A stretch of 64,000 nt of DNA from Luteimonas saliphila (GTDB lineage Bacteria; Pseudomonadota; Gammaproteobacteria; Xanthomonadales; Xanthomonadaceae), in the NCBI RefSeq assembly GCF_016774335.1, contig NZ_JAETWA010000035.1:62001-126000 (forward strand), in the 5' to 3' direction. How positions within the stretch are numbered: position 1 is the first letter of the stretch; each line of letters begins with the position of its first letter. The position numbers and the translations under genes are program-made. Positions 29,759-39,590 of this stretch are shown piece after piece. The notes beneath the pieces were generated by a model, which saw nothing but the letters and a program-made list of their open reading frames with translations, made no database searches and was not told the origin of the DNA.

Positions 29759-29932
29759 CTACTCCTCCCCGGCGTGGCGCTCGCGCCAGCGCGCGAGGCG
29801 TTCGCGGTAGTGCCGCAGCGCCTCGGCATGGAGATCGTGGATGCACGGATCGCAGCCGCCGTCGCAGCAATCGCCGGGCAGTGGCGGCTCCGGCGGCTCG
29901 GGGCGGGGATCGTCGGCGGGAGGGGCGGGCAT
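29759..29932 (-). CDS. Small Cys-rich oxidoreductase-like protein (57 residues)
   Basis: A short gene easily missed. The ATG at 29932 opens a 57-residue frame. The N-terminal 20 residues are Pro-rich; then GDCCDGGCDPCIHDLHAEAL has four cysteines, followed by RHYRERLARWRER. This pattern matches the oxidoreductase-like domain found alone in many proteobacteria and at the N-terminus of longer eukaryotic proteins. Function is unknown. It is convergent with the AhpD-like gene, nine bases from its stop. Confidence 0.85.
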   Translation of the reverse strand: MPAPPADDPRPEPPEPPLPGDCCDGGCDPCIHDLHAEALRHYRERLARWRERHAGEE

Positions 29933-30097
29933 GTTCAACGTCGCGGCTCGCTGCGCGTCGGTGCGCGGATCGGCGGCTTGGCCTGCGATTGTACGGACGG
30001 CGCAGCGGTGCGGTCGTGATCGGGAACGCGTCGCGCGCCGCCAGGCGACGGGCGCGGCCGCAACCGCCAGGTGGTCCGGGCCGGCGCTTTGCGCGGC

Positions 30098-32455
30098 TCA
30101 GCCGCGCCGCGCGCGCGCGAACGCTTCGGCCAGTGCGTTGTCCGCCGGGGCGCCGCCCTGGCGGGGTGCGTTGGCGGCGGGCCGCGAGCCGCGCGTGCCG
30201 CGTCCCGGGCCTCGCCCTTGTCCATCGCGCGGGCCGTCGCTCGTCCGGGTGTCGCGCGGGACGGGCGCATCGTCCAGGCGGCAGGTGAGCGCGATGCGCT
30301 TGCGCGCGACATCCACCTCCAGCACCTTCACCTTGACGATGTCGCCGGCCTTCACCACCTCGCGCGGATCCTTCACGAAGCGGTCGGACAGCGCCGAGAT
30401 GTGCACCAGCCCGTCCTGGTGCACGCCGATGTCGACGAAGGCGCCGAACGCGGCGACGTTGCTCACCACCCCCTCCAGCACCATGCCGGCGCGCAGGTCG
30501 CGGATGTCCTCGACGCCGTCGGCGAACTTCGCCGCGCGGAACTCGGGGCGCGGGTCGCGGCCGGGCTTCTCGAGTTCGGCGAGGATGTCGCGCACCGTCG
30601 GTTCGCCGAAGCGCGCGTCGGTGAACTGCGAGGGCTGCAGCGCGCGCACGAAGGCGCCGTCGCCGAGCAGCGCGCGGATCGGCTTGCCGGTGGCGGCGAG
30701 GATGCGCTCGACCACCGGGTAGGCTTCCGGGTGCACCGCGGAGGCGTCGAGCGGTTCGTCGCCGTCGGCGATGCGCAGGAAGCCCGCGCACTGCTCGAAC
30801 GTCCTCTCGCCCAGGCGTGGCACCTGGAGCAGCTCGCGGCGCGACCGGAACGGGCCATGCGCATCGCGATGGGCGACGATGTTCTCCGCCACCGTCGCCG
30901 TCAGCCCGGCCACGCGCGCCAGCAGCGCGCCCGACGCGGTGTTGACGTGAACGCCCACCGCGTTCACGCAATCCTCGACCCGCGCATCGAGCGCGCGTGC
31001 GAGCCGGTACTGGTCGATGTCGTGCTGGTACTGGCCGACGCCGATCGCCTTCGGCTCGATCTTCACCAGTTCCGCCAGCGGGTCCTGCAGCCGCCGTGCG
31101 ATCGAGACCGCACCGCGCAGCGAGACGTCCAGCCCCGGGAATTCCTTCGCCGCCAGCTCGGACGCCGAATACACCGAGGCGCCGGCCTCGCTCACCACCA
31201 GCTTCTGCATCCGCAGCTCCGGCGCGCGCCCGAGCAGTTCGCCGGCGAGCCTGTCGGTCTCGCGCGAGGCGGTGCCGTTGCCGATCGCGATCAGCTGCAC
31301 GCCATGCGCGCGGCACAGTTTCTCCAGCGTCGCCAGCGAGGCATCCCACTGCCGTCGCGGCTCGTGCGGATGGATGGTGTCGGTGGCGACCAGCTTGCCG
31401 GTGGCATCGACCACCGCCACCTTCACGCCGGTGCGCAGGCCGGGGTCGAGCCCCAGCACCGCCTTCGCGCCGGCCGGCGCGGCCAGCAGCAGGTCCTTGA
31501 GATTGTCGCCGAACACGGCGATCGCCTCGGCCTCGGCCTTCTCGCGCGCCTGTGCGAACAGGTCGATCAGCAGGTGCAGGTGCAGCTTCGCCTTCCACGC
31601 CAGGCGGCAGGCGCTGCGCAGCCAGGCGTCGGCAGGGCGGCCGCGATCGGCGATGCCGGCGCGCACCGCGATCCGGCCTTCGGCGTACAGGTGGCCGGCC
31701 TCGGCATCGGCGCCCGGTTCGAGGTCGAGGGTGAGGAATTCCTCGCGGCGGCCGCGCAGCAGCGCCAGCAGGCGATGCGAGGGGATCTTCGCCAGCGGCT
31801 CGGCGTGGTCGAAGTAGTCGCGGAACTTCTCGCCGGCGGCCTCTTTGCCCTCGACCACCTTCGCGCGGATCACGCCCTTGGCCTCGAGCCAACCGCGCAA
31901 CTCGCCGATCAGCGCCGCATCCTCGCCCCAGCGTTCGATCAGGATCGCGCGCGCGCCTTCCAGCGCGGCTTTCGCATCGGCGACGCCCTTGCCGGCATCG
32001 ACGAACGCGGCGGCGTACGCTTCCGGTACGCGCGACGGATCGGCCAGCAGGCCGTCGGCCAGCGGCTCCAGCCCGGCCTCGCGCGCGATCTGCGCGCGGG
32101 TGCGGCGCCTGGGCTTGTAGGGCAGGTACAGGTCTTCCAGCCGCGCTTTGCTGTCGGCGGCCTCGATCTCGCCGCGCAGCGCGTCGTCGAGCTTGCCCTG
32201 CTCGTCGATGCTGGCGAGGATCGCCGAGCGTCGCTGTTCCAGTTCGCGCAGGTAGACCAGGCGCGTTTCGAGGTTGCGCAGCTGGGTATCGTCGAGGCCG
32301 CCGGTCACTTCCTTGCGGTAGCGCGCGATGAACGGCACGGTCGCGCCCTCGTCCAGCAGGGCGATGGCGGCGATGGCCTGCGCGGGCCTGGCACCGATCT
32401 CGTCGGCGATGGTCTGCGAAATCCTGCGTGCGAGCGCGGGCGAAACGTCGGTCAT
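30098..32455 (-). CDS. tex: RNA-binding transcriptional accessory protein Tex
   Basis: A 785-residue protein of the Tex/YhgF family, which binds RNA and associates with transcription. Expected parts are a helical N-terminus ([15 protein letters not shown]), [18 protein letters not shown], a YqgF/RNase H-like domain ([22 protein letters not shown]), helix-hairpin-helix repeats ([31 protein letters not shown]), and an S1 domain ([21 protein letters not shown]). The tail after about residue 730 is Arg/Gly/Pro-rich. Monocistronic as far as visible. Confidence 0.97.
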   Translation of the reverse strand: MTDVSPALARRISQTIADEIGARPAQAIAAIALLDEGATVPFIARYRKEVTGGLDDTQLRNLETRLVYLRELEQRRSAILASIDEQGKLDDALRGEIEAADSKARLEDLYLPYKPRRRTRAQIAREAGLEPLADGLLADPSRVPEAYAAAFVDAGKGVADAKAALEGARAILIERWGEDAALIGELRGWLEAKGVIRAKVVEGKEAAGEKFRDYFDHAEPLAKIPSHRLLALLRGRREEFLTLDLEPGADAEAGHLYAEGRIAVRAGIADRGRPADAWLRSACRLAWKAKLHLHLLIDLFAQAREKAEAEAIAVFGDNLKDLLLAAPAGAKAVLGLDPGLRTGVKVAVVDATGKLVATDTIHPHEPRRQWDASLATLEKLCRAHGVQLIAIGNGTASRETDRLAGELLGRAPELRMQKLVVSEAGASVYSASELAAKEFPGLDVSLRGAVSIARRLQDPLAELVKIEPKAIGVGQYQHDIDQYRLARALDARVEDCVNAVGVHVNTASGALLARVAGLTATVAENIVAHRDAHGPFRSRRELLQVPRLGERTFEQCAGFLRIADGDEPLDASAVHPEAYPVVERILAATGKPIRALLGDGAFVRALQPSQFTDARFGEPTVRDILAELEKPGRDPRPEFRAAKFADGVEDIRDLRAGMVLEGVVSNVAAFGAFVDIGVHQDGLVHISALSDRFVKDPREVVKAGDIVKVKVLEVDVARKRIALTCRLDDAPVPRDTRTSDGPRDGQGRGPGRGTRGSRPAANAPRQGGAPADNALAEAFARARRG

Positions 32456-32557
32456 GGCATCGTGCGGCAGGCGGCGGCATGCCGCGGAAGCGCGATTGTG
32501 GCAACGACGGGCGCGAACCGGTACCCGTTGACAACCGGGGACGCGTGGCGTCGCAGG

Positions 32558-32935
32558 TCAGGCGTCGCGCACGGCCGAGTCGTCGGGTCGGTGCCGGCGC
32601 CAGGGCAGCGGCACGTTCAGCAGGATCAGGGCCAGCCAGGCGAGCCGGCTGGAGGCCGATTCGCGGTCGGGTGCGCGCAGCGCGGCATCGAGCGGGGCGG
32701 CCTCGTCGTCGATCGCGTACGCGCCTTCGTCCATCGCGCGCAGGATCGCGCGGGCGCGCACGGCGTCGACATCGGCCACCCGCACGCGGGCGCCGCCGAT
32801 CGCCAGCCGCCATTCCCAGTTCGCGAGCGCGAGGTGTTCGTCGCCGACATGCGCCTCGATGCCCTCGGACACCAGCAGGCCGCGCGCGATCTGCGCTTCG
32901 ATCGGGTCGAGGTAGCTGGCGACGTTGGTGAACAT
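32558..32935 (-). CDS. DUF2007-family putative signal-transducing protein
   Basis: A 125-residue protein. The N-terminal 70 residues fit DUF2007: YLDPIEAQIARGLLVSEGIEA followed by WEWRLAIGGARVRVADVDAV. This small PII-like fold often precedes membrane segments. A hydrophobic stretch SRLAWLALILLNVPLPW near the C-terminus could anchor it in the membrane. No function is established. It lies 102 bases upstream of tex on the same strand. Confidence 0.82.
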   Translation of the reverse strand: MFTNVASYLDPIEAQIARGLLVSEGIEAHVGDEHLALANWEWRLAIGGARVRVADVDAVRARAILRAMDEGAYAIDDEAAPLDAALRAPDRESASSRLAWLALILLNVPLPWRRHRPDDSAVRDA

Positions 32936-33147
32936 GCGGGGACGCCCGTGGCGCGGGTGCTTCGCGCGTGGGGACAGGCTACGCTAGTGTGCGGGCTCCG
33001 GGGTGAATGCGCGTGTCCGGTCTCCCGGCGAGCCCCGCGGTCCATGCATGCCGCGCGCGCAGGACCGCAACGCAGCCCGTCCGCACCGGACCATGGCCGG
33101 ACCGGAGGACGACCAGACCAGGCCCGTGGGCCGCAAGGGCATTGCGC

Positions 33148-34464
33148 ATGAACATCCAGAAGCTCCTCCCGCATGCTTTCCGCGCGACCTGCCTGGCGGC
33201 GGTTATCGCCATCGCCGGTTGCGGTGGCAGCGCCGACAGCCCGCCGGCGCCCGCCGTCGAAGGCGATGTCGCCGCGCCGAGCCGCATCGAGGACTGGCCG
33301 CTGCCGCCGACCCTGCCCGGTTCGGCGTCGCCGAGCCTGGCGGCCACGCCCGACGGCAAGCTCCTGCTGGGCTGGATCAACTCGCAGAAAGGTCGTCGCC
33401 ACATCTTCCAGTTCAGCACCTGGGCACCGGCCTGGGGGCGCTGGATGCACGCGATGACGACGGTCGCGGTCGGCAACAGCATGTTCGTGAACTGGGCCGA
33501 CGTCCCGCACATGGCGGCGACGCCGGACGGCGCGCTGTGGGCGCACTGGCTGCAGAAGAGCGGCGAGGCCCCCTACGCCTACGACGTGGTGCTGACGCGT
33601 TCGCGCGACGGCGGCGCCAACTGGGCCGCCCCGGTGATGCCGCACGACGACGGCACCCGCACCGAGCACGGCTTCGTCTCGATGTGGGCGCAGGGCGATG
33701 GCGCGCTGGGCCTGGCCTGGCTGGATGGTCGCGAGACCGGCGCCGCCCATGGCGGCCACGAAGGCCACGACGGGCCGGGTACCGCGCAGGGCGCGATGAC
33801 GCTGCGCGCCGCTGTGTTCGACGCCACGTTGCGGCGCAGCGCCGATGCGGTGATCGATGCGCGCGTGTGCGACTGCTGCCAGACGGCGGTCGCGCCGACC
33901 GCGAAGGGGCCGCTGCTGGTCTATCGCGGCCGCAGCGAGGACGAAGTGCGCGACATCCTCGCCACGCGCCATGACGGCAGCGCCTGGAGCGCGCCGCGGC
34001 CGGTGCACGCCGACGGCTGGACGATGCCGGCCTGCCCCGTCAACGGCCCGGATGTCGCGGCTGCGGGCAACGCGGTGGTGGTCGGCTGGTACACCGAGGC
34101 CGGTGGCGAGCCGGAGGTCCGGCTCGCGGCCAGCCGCGACGCCGGCGATGCGTTCGCCGCGGCGGTGACGCTCGACCGCGGCCAGCCGGTGCTCGGTCGC
34201 GTCGCGGTCGCGCTCGATGCGCGGCAGGCCTGGGTGCTGTGGATGCGCGAGGAAGGCGGGCGCCAGTCGCTGTGGCTGTCGCGACGCAGCCACGACCTGG
34301 CGACCGAACACGAGCGCGTGGAGGTGGCGACGGTGGCCGGCGAGGGCCGTGGCACCGGCTTCCCGCAACTGGCGGTGGTGGACGGCGTGGCCCACGTCGT
34401 CTGGACCGACGTCGTCGCGGGTCGGCCGAACCTCAGGGGTGCGCGCATTGTCGGCGGCGGATAA
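33148..34464 (+). CDS. Sialidase/BNR-like beta-propeller lipoprotein
   Basis: A 438-residue predicted lipoprotein. The leader CLAAVIAIAGCGG carries the lipobox IAGC. The rest has the repeating pattern of a six-bladed sialidase-type propeller: SPSLAATPDGKLLLGWINS, HMAATPDGALWAHWL, TRSRDGGANWAAP, and RLAASRDAGDAFAAAV, resembling Asp-box/BNR blades. A CDCCQT motif mid-protein is notable. A His-rich loop (HGGHEGHDG) near residue 210 could bind metal. True sialidase arginines were not identified, so enzymatic activity is doubtful. The frame is open upstream, but the ATG at 33148 begins the signal. Confidence 0.78.
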   Translation: MNIQKLLPHAFRATCLAAVIAIAGCGGSADSPPAPAVEGDVAAPSRIEDWPLPPTLPGSASPSLAATPDGKLLLGWINSQKGRRHIFQFSTWAPAWGRWMHAMTTVAVGNSMFVNWADVPHMAATPDGALWAHWLQKSGEAPYAYDVVLTRSRDGGANWAAPVMPHDDGTRTEHGFVSMWAQGDGALGLAWLDGRETGAAHGGHEGHDGPGTAQGAMTLRAAVFDATLRRSADAVIDARVCDCCQTAVAPTAKGPLLVYRGRSEDEVRDILATRHDGSAWSAPRPVHADGWTMPACPVNGPDVAAAGNAVVVGWYTEAGGEPEVRLAASRDAGDAFAAAVTLDRGQPVLGRVAVALDARQAWVLWMREEGGRQSLWLSRRSHDLATEHERVEVATVAGEGRGTGFPQLAVVDGVAHVVWTDVVAGRPNLRGARIVGGG

Positions 34465-34468
34465 AGCC

Positions 34469-34551
34469 AAAACCGGGGTCGGAGTCGACTTTCCGGCAGC
34501 ATCTTCGGGTGCGAGCGTTGCCGGGGGAAAGTCGACTCCGACCCCGGTTTT
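34469..34551. repeat. Long inverted repeat with perfect 26-base arms
   Basis: Arms at 34469-34494 (AAAACCGGGGTCGGAGTCGA and on) and 34526-34551 (ending CCGACCCCGGTTTT) are perfectly complementary over 26 bases, with further GGCA/TGCC pairing inside. The left arm begins 4 bases after the lipoprotein stop and the right arm runs into the start of the next gene. Confidence 0.95.
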
Positions 34552-35233
34552 GTACGCCGATGCCTGGCTGGCCGTCGTCGACAAGCCGGCGGGCCTGATG
34601 GTGCACGACAGCGGGCTTGCGCGCGGCGAACACGACTTCCTCGCCGACCGGCTGCGCGCGCAGTTCGGTCGGCCGGTGTTCCTCGTCCATCGGCTCGACC
34701 GCGCCACCAGCGGTTGCCTGCTGCTGGCCTTCGACCACGACACCGCGTCCGCGCTCGGCAAGGCGCTGATGGCGGGCAGCGTGGAGAAGCACTACCTCGC
34801 CGTGTGCCGAGGCTGGCCGGACGAGCGCTTCGCCATCGACCACCCGCTCGACGGCGGACCCGGCAAGCCGCTCAAGAAGCCCGCAGTCACCGCCTTCGAA
34901 CGGCTGGCCACCTGCGAACTCGAGCTGCCCTCGGCCGGTTTCGCCACCTCGCGCTACGCGCTGCTGCGCGCGCAGCCCGCGACCGGCCGCTTCCGCCAGA
35001 TCCGGCGCCACCTCAAGCACGCCTCGCACCATCTGGTCGGCGATACCAGCCATGGAGACGGTCGCCACAACCGGCATTTCCGCATGCTCGGCATCCACCG
35101 CATGCTGCTGCATGCGCAGCGGCTGCGGTTCCCGCATCCGCACACGGGCGAGGTCATGGACATCGAGGCGCCACCGGATGCGGAGTTCGCGAAGGCGCTG
35201 GCCCTGTTCGAAGCCCCGGAGGCCGTGACATGA
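34550..35233 (+). CDS. TruC-like tRNA/rRNA pseudouridine synthase (RluA family), start uncertain
   Basis: An RluA-family pseudouridine synthase closest in layout to TruC, which modifies tRNA uridine 65. The domain starts at once with YADAWLAVVDKPAGLMVH. The catalytic Asp is in FLVHRLDRATSGCLLL, followed by YLAVCRGWP and RFRQIRRHLKHASHHLVGD. No ATG precedes the domain. A TTG at 34550 would give 227 residues; a GTG at 34439 would translate through the inverted repeat. E. coli TruC is somewhat longer (260). The repeat may have replaced the native 5' end. It overlaps arfB by ATGA. Confidence 0.85.
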   Translation: MYADAWLAVVDKPAGLMVHDSGLARGEHDFLADRLRAQFGRPVFLVHRLDRATSGCLLLAFDHDTASALGKALMAGSVEKHYLAVCRGWPDERFAIDHPLDGGPGKPLKKPAVTAFERLATCELELPSAGFATSRYALLRAQPATGRFRQIRRHLKHASHHLVGDTSHGDGRHNRHFRMLGIHRMLLHAQRLRFPHPHTGEVMDIEAPPDAEFAKALALFEAPEAVT

Positions 35234-35634
35234 GCCTGTCGATCCCCGAGGACGAACTGGTCGAACGCTTCGTGCGCGCCAGCGGCGCCGGCGGGCAGAA
35301 CGTCAACAAGGTCGCGACCGCGGTCGAGCTGCGCTTCGACGTCGCCAACTCGCCCTCGCTGCCTGAGCCGGTGCGCGCGCGGCTGCTGGCGAAACGCGAC
35401 CGGCGCATGACCGATGCCGGCGTGCTGGTGATCCAGGCGCAGCGCTTCCGCACCCAGGAGCGCAACCGCCAGGACGCGCGCGAACGGCTGCAGGCCTTCG
35501 TCGAAGCCGGCCTGCACGCGCCCAAGCCGCGGATCGCCACCCGGCCCTCGCGCGGCGCCAAGGAACGCCGGCTCGGCGAGAAACGCCAGCGTAGTACGAT
35601 CAAGCAGTCGCGCGGCCGCCAGGAATGGGACTGA
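35230..35634 (+). CDS. arfB: Alternative ribosome-rescue factor ArfB (YaeJ)
   Basis: A 134-residue peptidyl-tRNA hydrolase that frees ribosomes stalled on mRNA lacking a stop codon. The catalytic GGQ is in RASGAGGQNVNKVATAVELR. The C-terminal tail is strongly basic (RGAKERRLGEKRQRSTIKQSR), as needed to enter the empty mRNA channel. The lack of a codon-recognition domain separates it from RF1/RF2. Translationally coupled to the pseudouridine synthase gene. Confidence 0.95.
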   Translation: MSLSIPEDELVERFVRASGAGGQNVNKVATAVELRFDVANSPSLPEPVRARLLAKRDRRMTDAGVLVIQAQRFRTQERNRQDARERLQAFVEAGLHAPKPRIATRPSRGAKERRLGEKRQRSTIKQSRGRQEWD

Positions 35635-35668
35635 GGGGTCGCTACACAGGGCATCGCGTGGGGGGCGC

Positions 35669-36271
35669 ATGACCGCAAGCAACGAGATGGTCCCGCCGCT
35701 GCCGCCGAACGCGCCGCGGGTGAAGCCGAACGCGTTCACCCGCTGGCTGGGCCGCAGCGTGCTGCGGCTCGGCGGCTGGCGCGTGGCCGGCCAGCTGCCG
35801 GACGTGCCGAAGCTGGTGCTCATCGTCGCGCCGCATTCCTCGAACTGGGATGGCCTGTGGGGATTCGCGGCCAAGCTCGCGCTCGGCTTCGAGGTCCGGG
35901 TGCTGGGCAAGGCGCAACTGTTCTGGTGGCCGCTGGGGCCGCTGCTGCGCAGGCTGGGCGTGATCCCGATCGACCGCAGCGCGCCGCAGGGCACGGTCGG
36001 GCAGGCGGTCGGGATGATCCGCGGCAGCGATCGCATCTGGTACGCGCTCACCCCCGAAGGCACGCGCAAGCGCGTGGAGCGCTGGAAGAGCGGCTTCTGG
36101 AAGATCGCGCACGAGGCGCAGGTGCCGATCCTGCCGGCCTACTTCCACTATCCGGACAGGACCATCGGCATCGGCGCGCTGTTCCATACCAGCGGCGACA
36201 TGGCGGCCGACATCGCCGCGCTACGCGAGTGGTATGCGCCGTGGATGGGCAGGAACCGCGGCACGGTGTGA
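35669..36271 (+). CDS. Lysophospholipid acyltransferase-family protein (PlsC-like)
   Basis: A 200-residue acyltransferase-fold protein. The catalytic motif H(x)4D appears as APHSSNWDGLW, a form typical of a small PlsC-like group, and the second motif as ALTPEGTRKR. Both bind the acyl acceptor phosphate region in the family. GKAQLFWWPLGPLLRRLGVIPIDR is characteristic of membrane-associated acyltransferases. The precise acceptor lipid is unknown. It starts 34 bases after arfB and is probably the last gene of the group. Confidence 0.88.
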   Translation: MTASNEMVPPLPPNAPRVKPNAFTRWLGRSVLRLGGWRVAGQLPDVPKLVLIVAPHSSNWDGLWGFAAKLALGFEVRVLGKAQLFWWPLGPLLRRLGVIPIDRSAPQGTVGQAVGMIRGSDRIWYALTPEGTRKRVERWKSGFWKIAHEAQVPILPAYFHYPDRTIGIGALFHTSGDMAADIAALREWYAPWMGRNRGTV

Positions 36272-36398
36272 GCGGGCGCCGCCGGGGCGGGACCGCCGCG
36301 GCGCTCGACGGCTGGCGCTTTCCGGACCCCTCCCCGGTACCTTCTCCGCGGCAGTGGATCGAAGCGCGGCCCTTCGGATGGCTTCCCCGGACGCTCCG

Positions 36399-39300
36399 CT
36401 ACAGCGGCGCGCCGCCCAGCTTCCACGTGACTCGCACGAAATAGCTGCGGCCGAAAGAGTCGAACCAGGAGGTGTCGTAATAGGGATAGTTCGCCCAGGT
36501 CTGGTCCTCCGGAGGCATCCTGTCGAACAGGTTGTTCACCGTCAGCGACACGCGCAGGTGGTCGTTGATGCGGTAGGCCGAGCCAGCATTGAAGCGCCAG
36601 GTGGCCGGCGTCCAGGCATCGTTGTCGTAGTTGGCGACGCGGCCGACATAGGTGCCGAACAGGCTGCCCCCCCAGGCGCCCCGCTCCCAGTTCAGGCCCA
36701 CGTTGCCCTTGCTGCGCGGCAGGGTGGTGGCGCTGAAACCCACGTCCAGCATGTCCTCGCTCGGATCGCCCGGGTACAGCTGCCGCGTATGGCGACGGGT
36801 CCAGTTGTAGTTGGCGCTGAAGCGGAACTCGCCGAAACCTGCGGTCCGGAGGCGGTAGTTCGCAGCGGCGTCGATACCCGAGGTTTCCTCGTTGGCGATG
36901 TTGATCGGGCTGAAGCGGACGCTGGTGATGACCCCGTCCGGATCGCGGATCACGCGCGCCAGTGCATCCAGGCATGTCGGGGAGCCGGTGTCGACGCTCG
37001 CGCCGGTGTCGGTCGTGCCGATGCGGCAGTCGGCCTCGGTCTGGCGCAGCAGTTCGCGGTCCTGGGTCTGTACCTGGTTGGAGACGCGGATCCGGTAGTA
37101 GTCCAGCGCCAGGTCGAAGTTGGCCATCGGCGACCACACCAGGCCCACCGTACTCGACTTGCTGGTCTCCACGTCGAGTTGCATGTTGCCGGTGTACACG
37201 TCGAAGGTACTGACGTCGTAGCTGCCGTCGTCGTAACAGTAGCCGTTGCTCACGCCGGGTTCTGCGGTGCGACAGTCGTAGTAGTCCGTGGCGAAGCGGG
37301 TGCGGTAGTAGTCCTCGGTCGCGAACAGGTAGTGCATGTCCGGGGCGCGGAAGCCGGTGCCGTGGGAGCCGCGCACCAGCAGCGAGTCGAACGGCCGCCA
37401 CTCCAGGCCGGCGCTCCAGGTGAACTTGCCCGGGTCCTTGTCGGCATAGCTGTAACGGTCGTAGCGGCCGGCGACGCTGGCCTGCAGGGTGGAGGCCAAG
37501 GGCAGGCGCAGCTCGCCGGCGGCGCTCCAGCGGTCGCGGTCGCCGCTGCCGTCGCCGTAGCGCGGGCCGTAGTACGCATCCTCGGTCAGCGCCAGCGGAT
37601 CGGGATTGATGTCGTAGGACTGGCGGCCGTATTCGAGCGCGCCGGCGAAGCCGACGTCGCCGGCCGGCAGCGCGAACAGCTCGGGCGTGTTCGCGGTGAC
37701 GCTGAGCGAGTCGTTCTTCGCCTCCGGATGCCAGGTCGACATGGCGCCGATGGCGGCGAACTCCTGCGGCGTCAGCGGCCGGAACAGGCGCTCCGGGTCG
37801 GGGTTGTAGATCGCATAGCCGTCCTCGTCGTAGCCCAGGCGCTCGCCGAGGAAGAAGCGGTTGGCGGCCTCGGCGCGGATGCGCGGCATGCCCACTTCGG
37901 CCTCGTAGCGCGAATGGTTGTAGGACGCCTCCCAGTCCCAGCTCTCCGCCAGTGCGCCGGCGAGCCCGGTGGTGACGGCGAAGGTCTTCTGGATGGTGGT
38001 GTTCATGCGGTTGCGCAGGCCGCCGACTTCCTCCGGCGTGAACTGGCGCGACCAGATCTGGTAGGTGCCGGTGCCGGCGTTGTAGAACATCTTGTTGCGG
38101 TAGTTCTGCGCCGAGGCCGGATCGTGGAACTCCCAGCCCATGTGGTCGCTGGCCACGTCGTTGCCGTTGGTTCCGGTGAGCAGGCGCACCTCCTGCCGCC
38201 CCAGCTGGGTGTCGGCGAACCAGCGCAACGTGTCGGAGAAGCGGTATTCGAACGAGCCGTAGGCGTTGAAACCCTTGCGCTCGCTGGTGATCGTGCGATA
38301 CGCGATGGCGCGTTCGCTGCCGCAGTAGGGCTCGCCGAAGCGGTCTTCGGCCAGCGCGGTGGTGCCTTCGTTGAGGCCACCCAGCGCGGCGCAGCCGTCG
38401 GCCGGGGCGATGTTGGCGTCCTCGTCCCAGTCGTAGAGCTGGGCGACCAGACGGGGCAGCCGGCGGCGTGCGGTCGGCGCGTCCAGGGTCGAGTCCTGGA
38501 TGTCGCGCTCGTAGCCCCACAGCGGACGCTTGTCGATCAGTTCCACGCCGGCGACCGCGTTGAAGTTGGCGCGCTCGAAGCCGGTGGTGACGGTCAGCAC
38601 GTGCGATTCGCCGCCGCCGCGCGCGGTGTCGCCGTAGCGGTAGTCGATCGTCGTGCCGTCTGCGGACTTCTTGAGGATGAAGTTGATCACGCCGGCCATG
38701 GCATCGGAGCCGTACACCGCCGAGGCGCTGCCGGTGAGCACTTCGATGCGGTCGATCATGCCAAGCGGGATGTTGCCGATGTCGGTGAAGTTGCTGCGGC
38801 TGTTGAGCGGCAGCGGGAAATCGGCGATGCGTCGACCGTTGATCAGCACCAGCGTGTGGTTCGGGCCCAGGCCGCGCAGGTCGACCGCCTGCGCACCGGG
38901 CGTGGACTGCGCGCTGGTGGTGTTCTGCTGGCCCTGCACGCTGCCACTGGCCTGGCTGAGCGAGCGCAGCACCTCCGGAACGCTGGTCAGGCCGGCGGCC
39001 TGGATCTGTTCGGCGCTGATCACGGTGATCGGCGCCGGACCCTCGACCTGGGCGCGCGGGATGCGCGAGCCGGTGACCTGCACCGTCTGCAGTTCGGACA
39101 CCTCGGGCTCGGGCTCGGGGACGGGCGGAGGCGGTGCCGGGGCCGCGGCCTGCGCCGTCGCAGCGGAGGCCGGCCCGGCCTGCGCCAGCAGCGGTTGCTT
39201 CACGACCAGCACGGCGCCGGATGCGTCCTCGCGGGCAGTGAAGCCGCTGCCGCGCAGCAACTGGTCGAGCGCCCGGCCCGCCGGCAGCCCGCGGGCGCCG

Positions 39301-39512
39301 GCGGTGCGCACGCCACGCATCTGGTCGGCGCGATACACCAGCTGGGTGCCCGACTGCCGGGCCCAGGCATCCAGCGCGGCGGACAGTTCGCCCGCAGCGA
39401 TGTCCACGCGCACGTCGCTGGGGGCGTCGACGGGCGCCTGGGCGTGGGCGGCCAGCGCCACGGAGCAGGCCAGGGACAGCAGCAGGACGCGCAGCGGACG
39501 AGACGGTTTCAA
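36399..39512 (-). CDS. TonB-dependent outer-membrane receptor with STN signalling domain
   Basis: A 1037-residue transporter precursor. A signal peptide (LLLSLACSVALAAHAQA) is followed by an STN domain (DIAAGELSAALDAWARQSGTQ to about residue 105), used to signal to a FecR anti-sigma. A Pro-rich linker leads to the plug (VTGSRIPRAQVEGPAPITVI, VDLRGLGPNHTLVLINGRR, IEVLTGSASAVYGSDAMAGV) and a long beta-barrel ending in SYFVRVTWKLGGAPL. The terminal residue is Leu rather than the usual aromatic residue. It lies 78 bases downstream of fecR. Substrate is unknown; the divergent gene suggests peptides from cyanophycin or beta-aspartyl material. Confidence 0.94.
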   Translation of the reverse strand: MKPSRPLRVLLLSLACSVALAAHAQAPVDAPSDVRVDIAAGELSAALDAWARQSGTQLVYRADQMRGVRTAGARGLPAGRALDQLLRGSGFTAREDASGAVLVVKQPLLAQAGPASAATAQAAAPAPPPPVPEPEPEVSELQTVQVTGSRIPRAQVEGPAPITVISAEQIQAAGLTSVPEVLRSLSQASGSVQGQQNTTSAQSTPGAQAVDLRGLGPNHTLVLINGRRIADFPLPLNSRSNFTDIGNIPLGMIDRIEVLTGSASAVYGSDAMAGVINFILKKSADGTTIDYRYGDTARGGGESHVLTVTTGFERANFNAVAGVELIDKRPLWGYERDIQDSTLDAPTARRRLPRLVAQLYDWDEDANIAPADGCAALGGLNEGTTALAEDRFGEPYCGSERAIAYRTITSERKGFNAYGSFEYRFSDTLRWFADTQLGRQEVRLLTGTNGNDVASDHMGWEFHDPASAQNYRNKMFYNAGTGTYQIWSRQFTPEEVGGLRNRMNTTIQKTFAVTTGLAGALAESWDWEASYNHSRYEAEVGMPRIRAEAANRFFLGERLGYDEDGYAIYNPDPERLFRPLTPQEFAAIGAMSTWHPEAKNDSLSVTANTPELFALPAGDVGFAGALEYGRQSYDINPDPLALTEDAYYGPRYGDGSGDRDRWSAAGELRLPLASTLQASVAGRYDRYSYADKDPGKFTWSAGLEWRPFDSLLVRGSHGTGFRAPDMHYLFATEDYYRTRFATDYYDCRTAEPGVSNGYCYDDGSYDVSTFDVYTGNMQLDVETSKSSTVGLVWSPMANFDLALDYYRIRVSNQVQTQDRELLRQTEADCRIGTTDTGASVDTGSPTCLDALARVIRDPDGVITSVRFSPINIANEETSGIDAAANYRLRTAGFGEFRFSANYNWTRRHTRQLYPGDPSEDMLDVGFSATTLPRSKGNVGLNWERGAWGGSLFGTYVGRVANYDNDAWTPATWRFNAGSAYRINDHLRVSLTVNNLFDRMPPEDQTWANYPYYDTSWFDSFGRSYFVRVTWKLGGAPL

Positions 39513-39590
39513 GCGGATTCCCCCGGACGGCGCGCGGATCGCGCCCCATGCGTGTTCAGGACGAATGAGTCGCGCAAATCCCCCGCCGGG

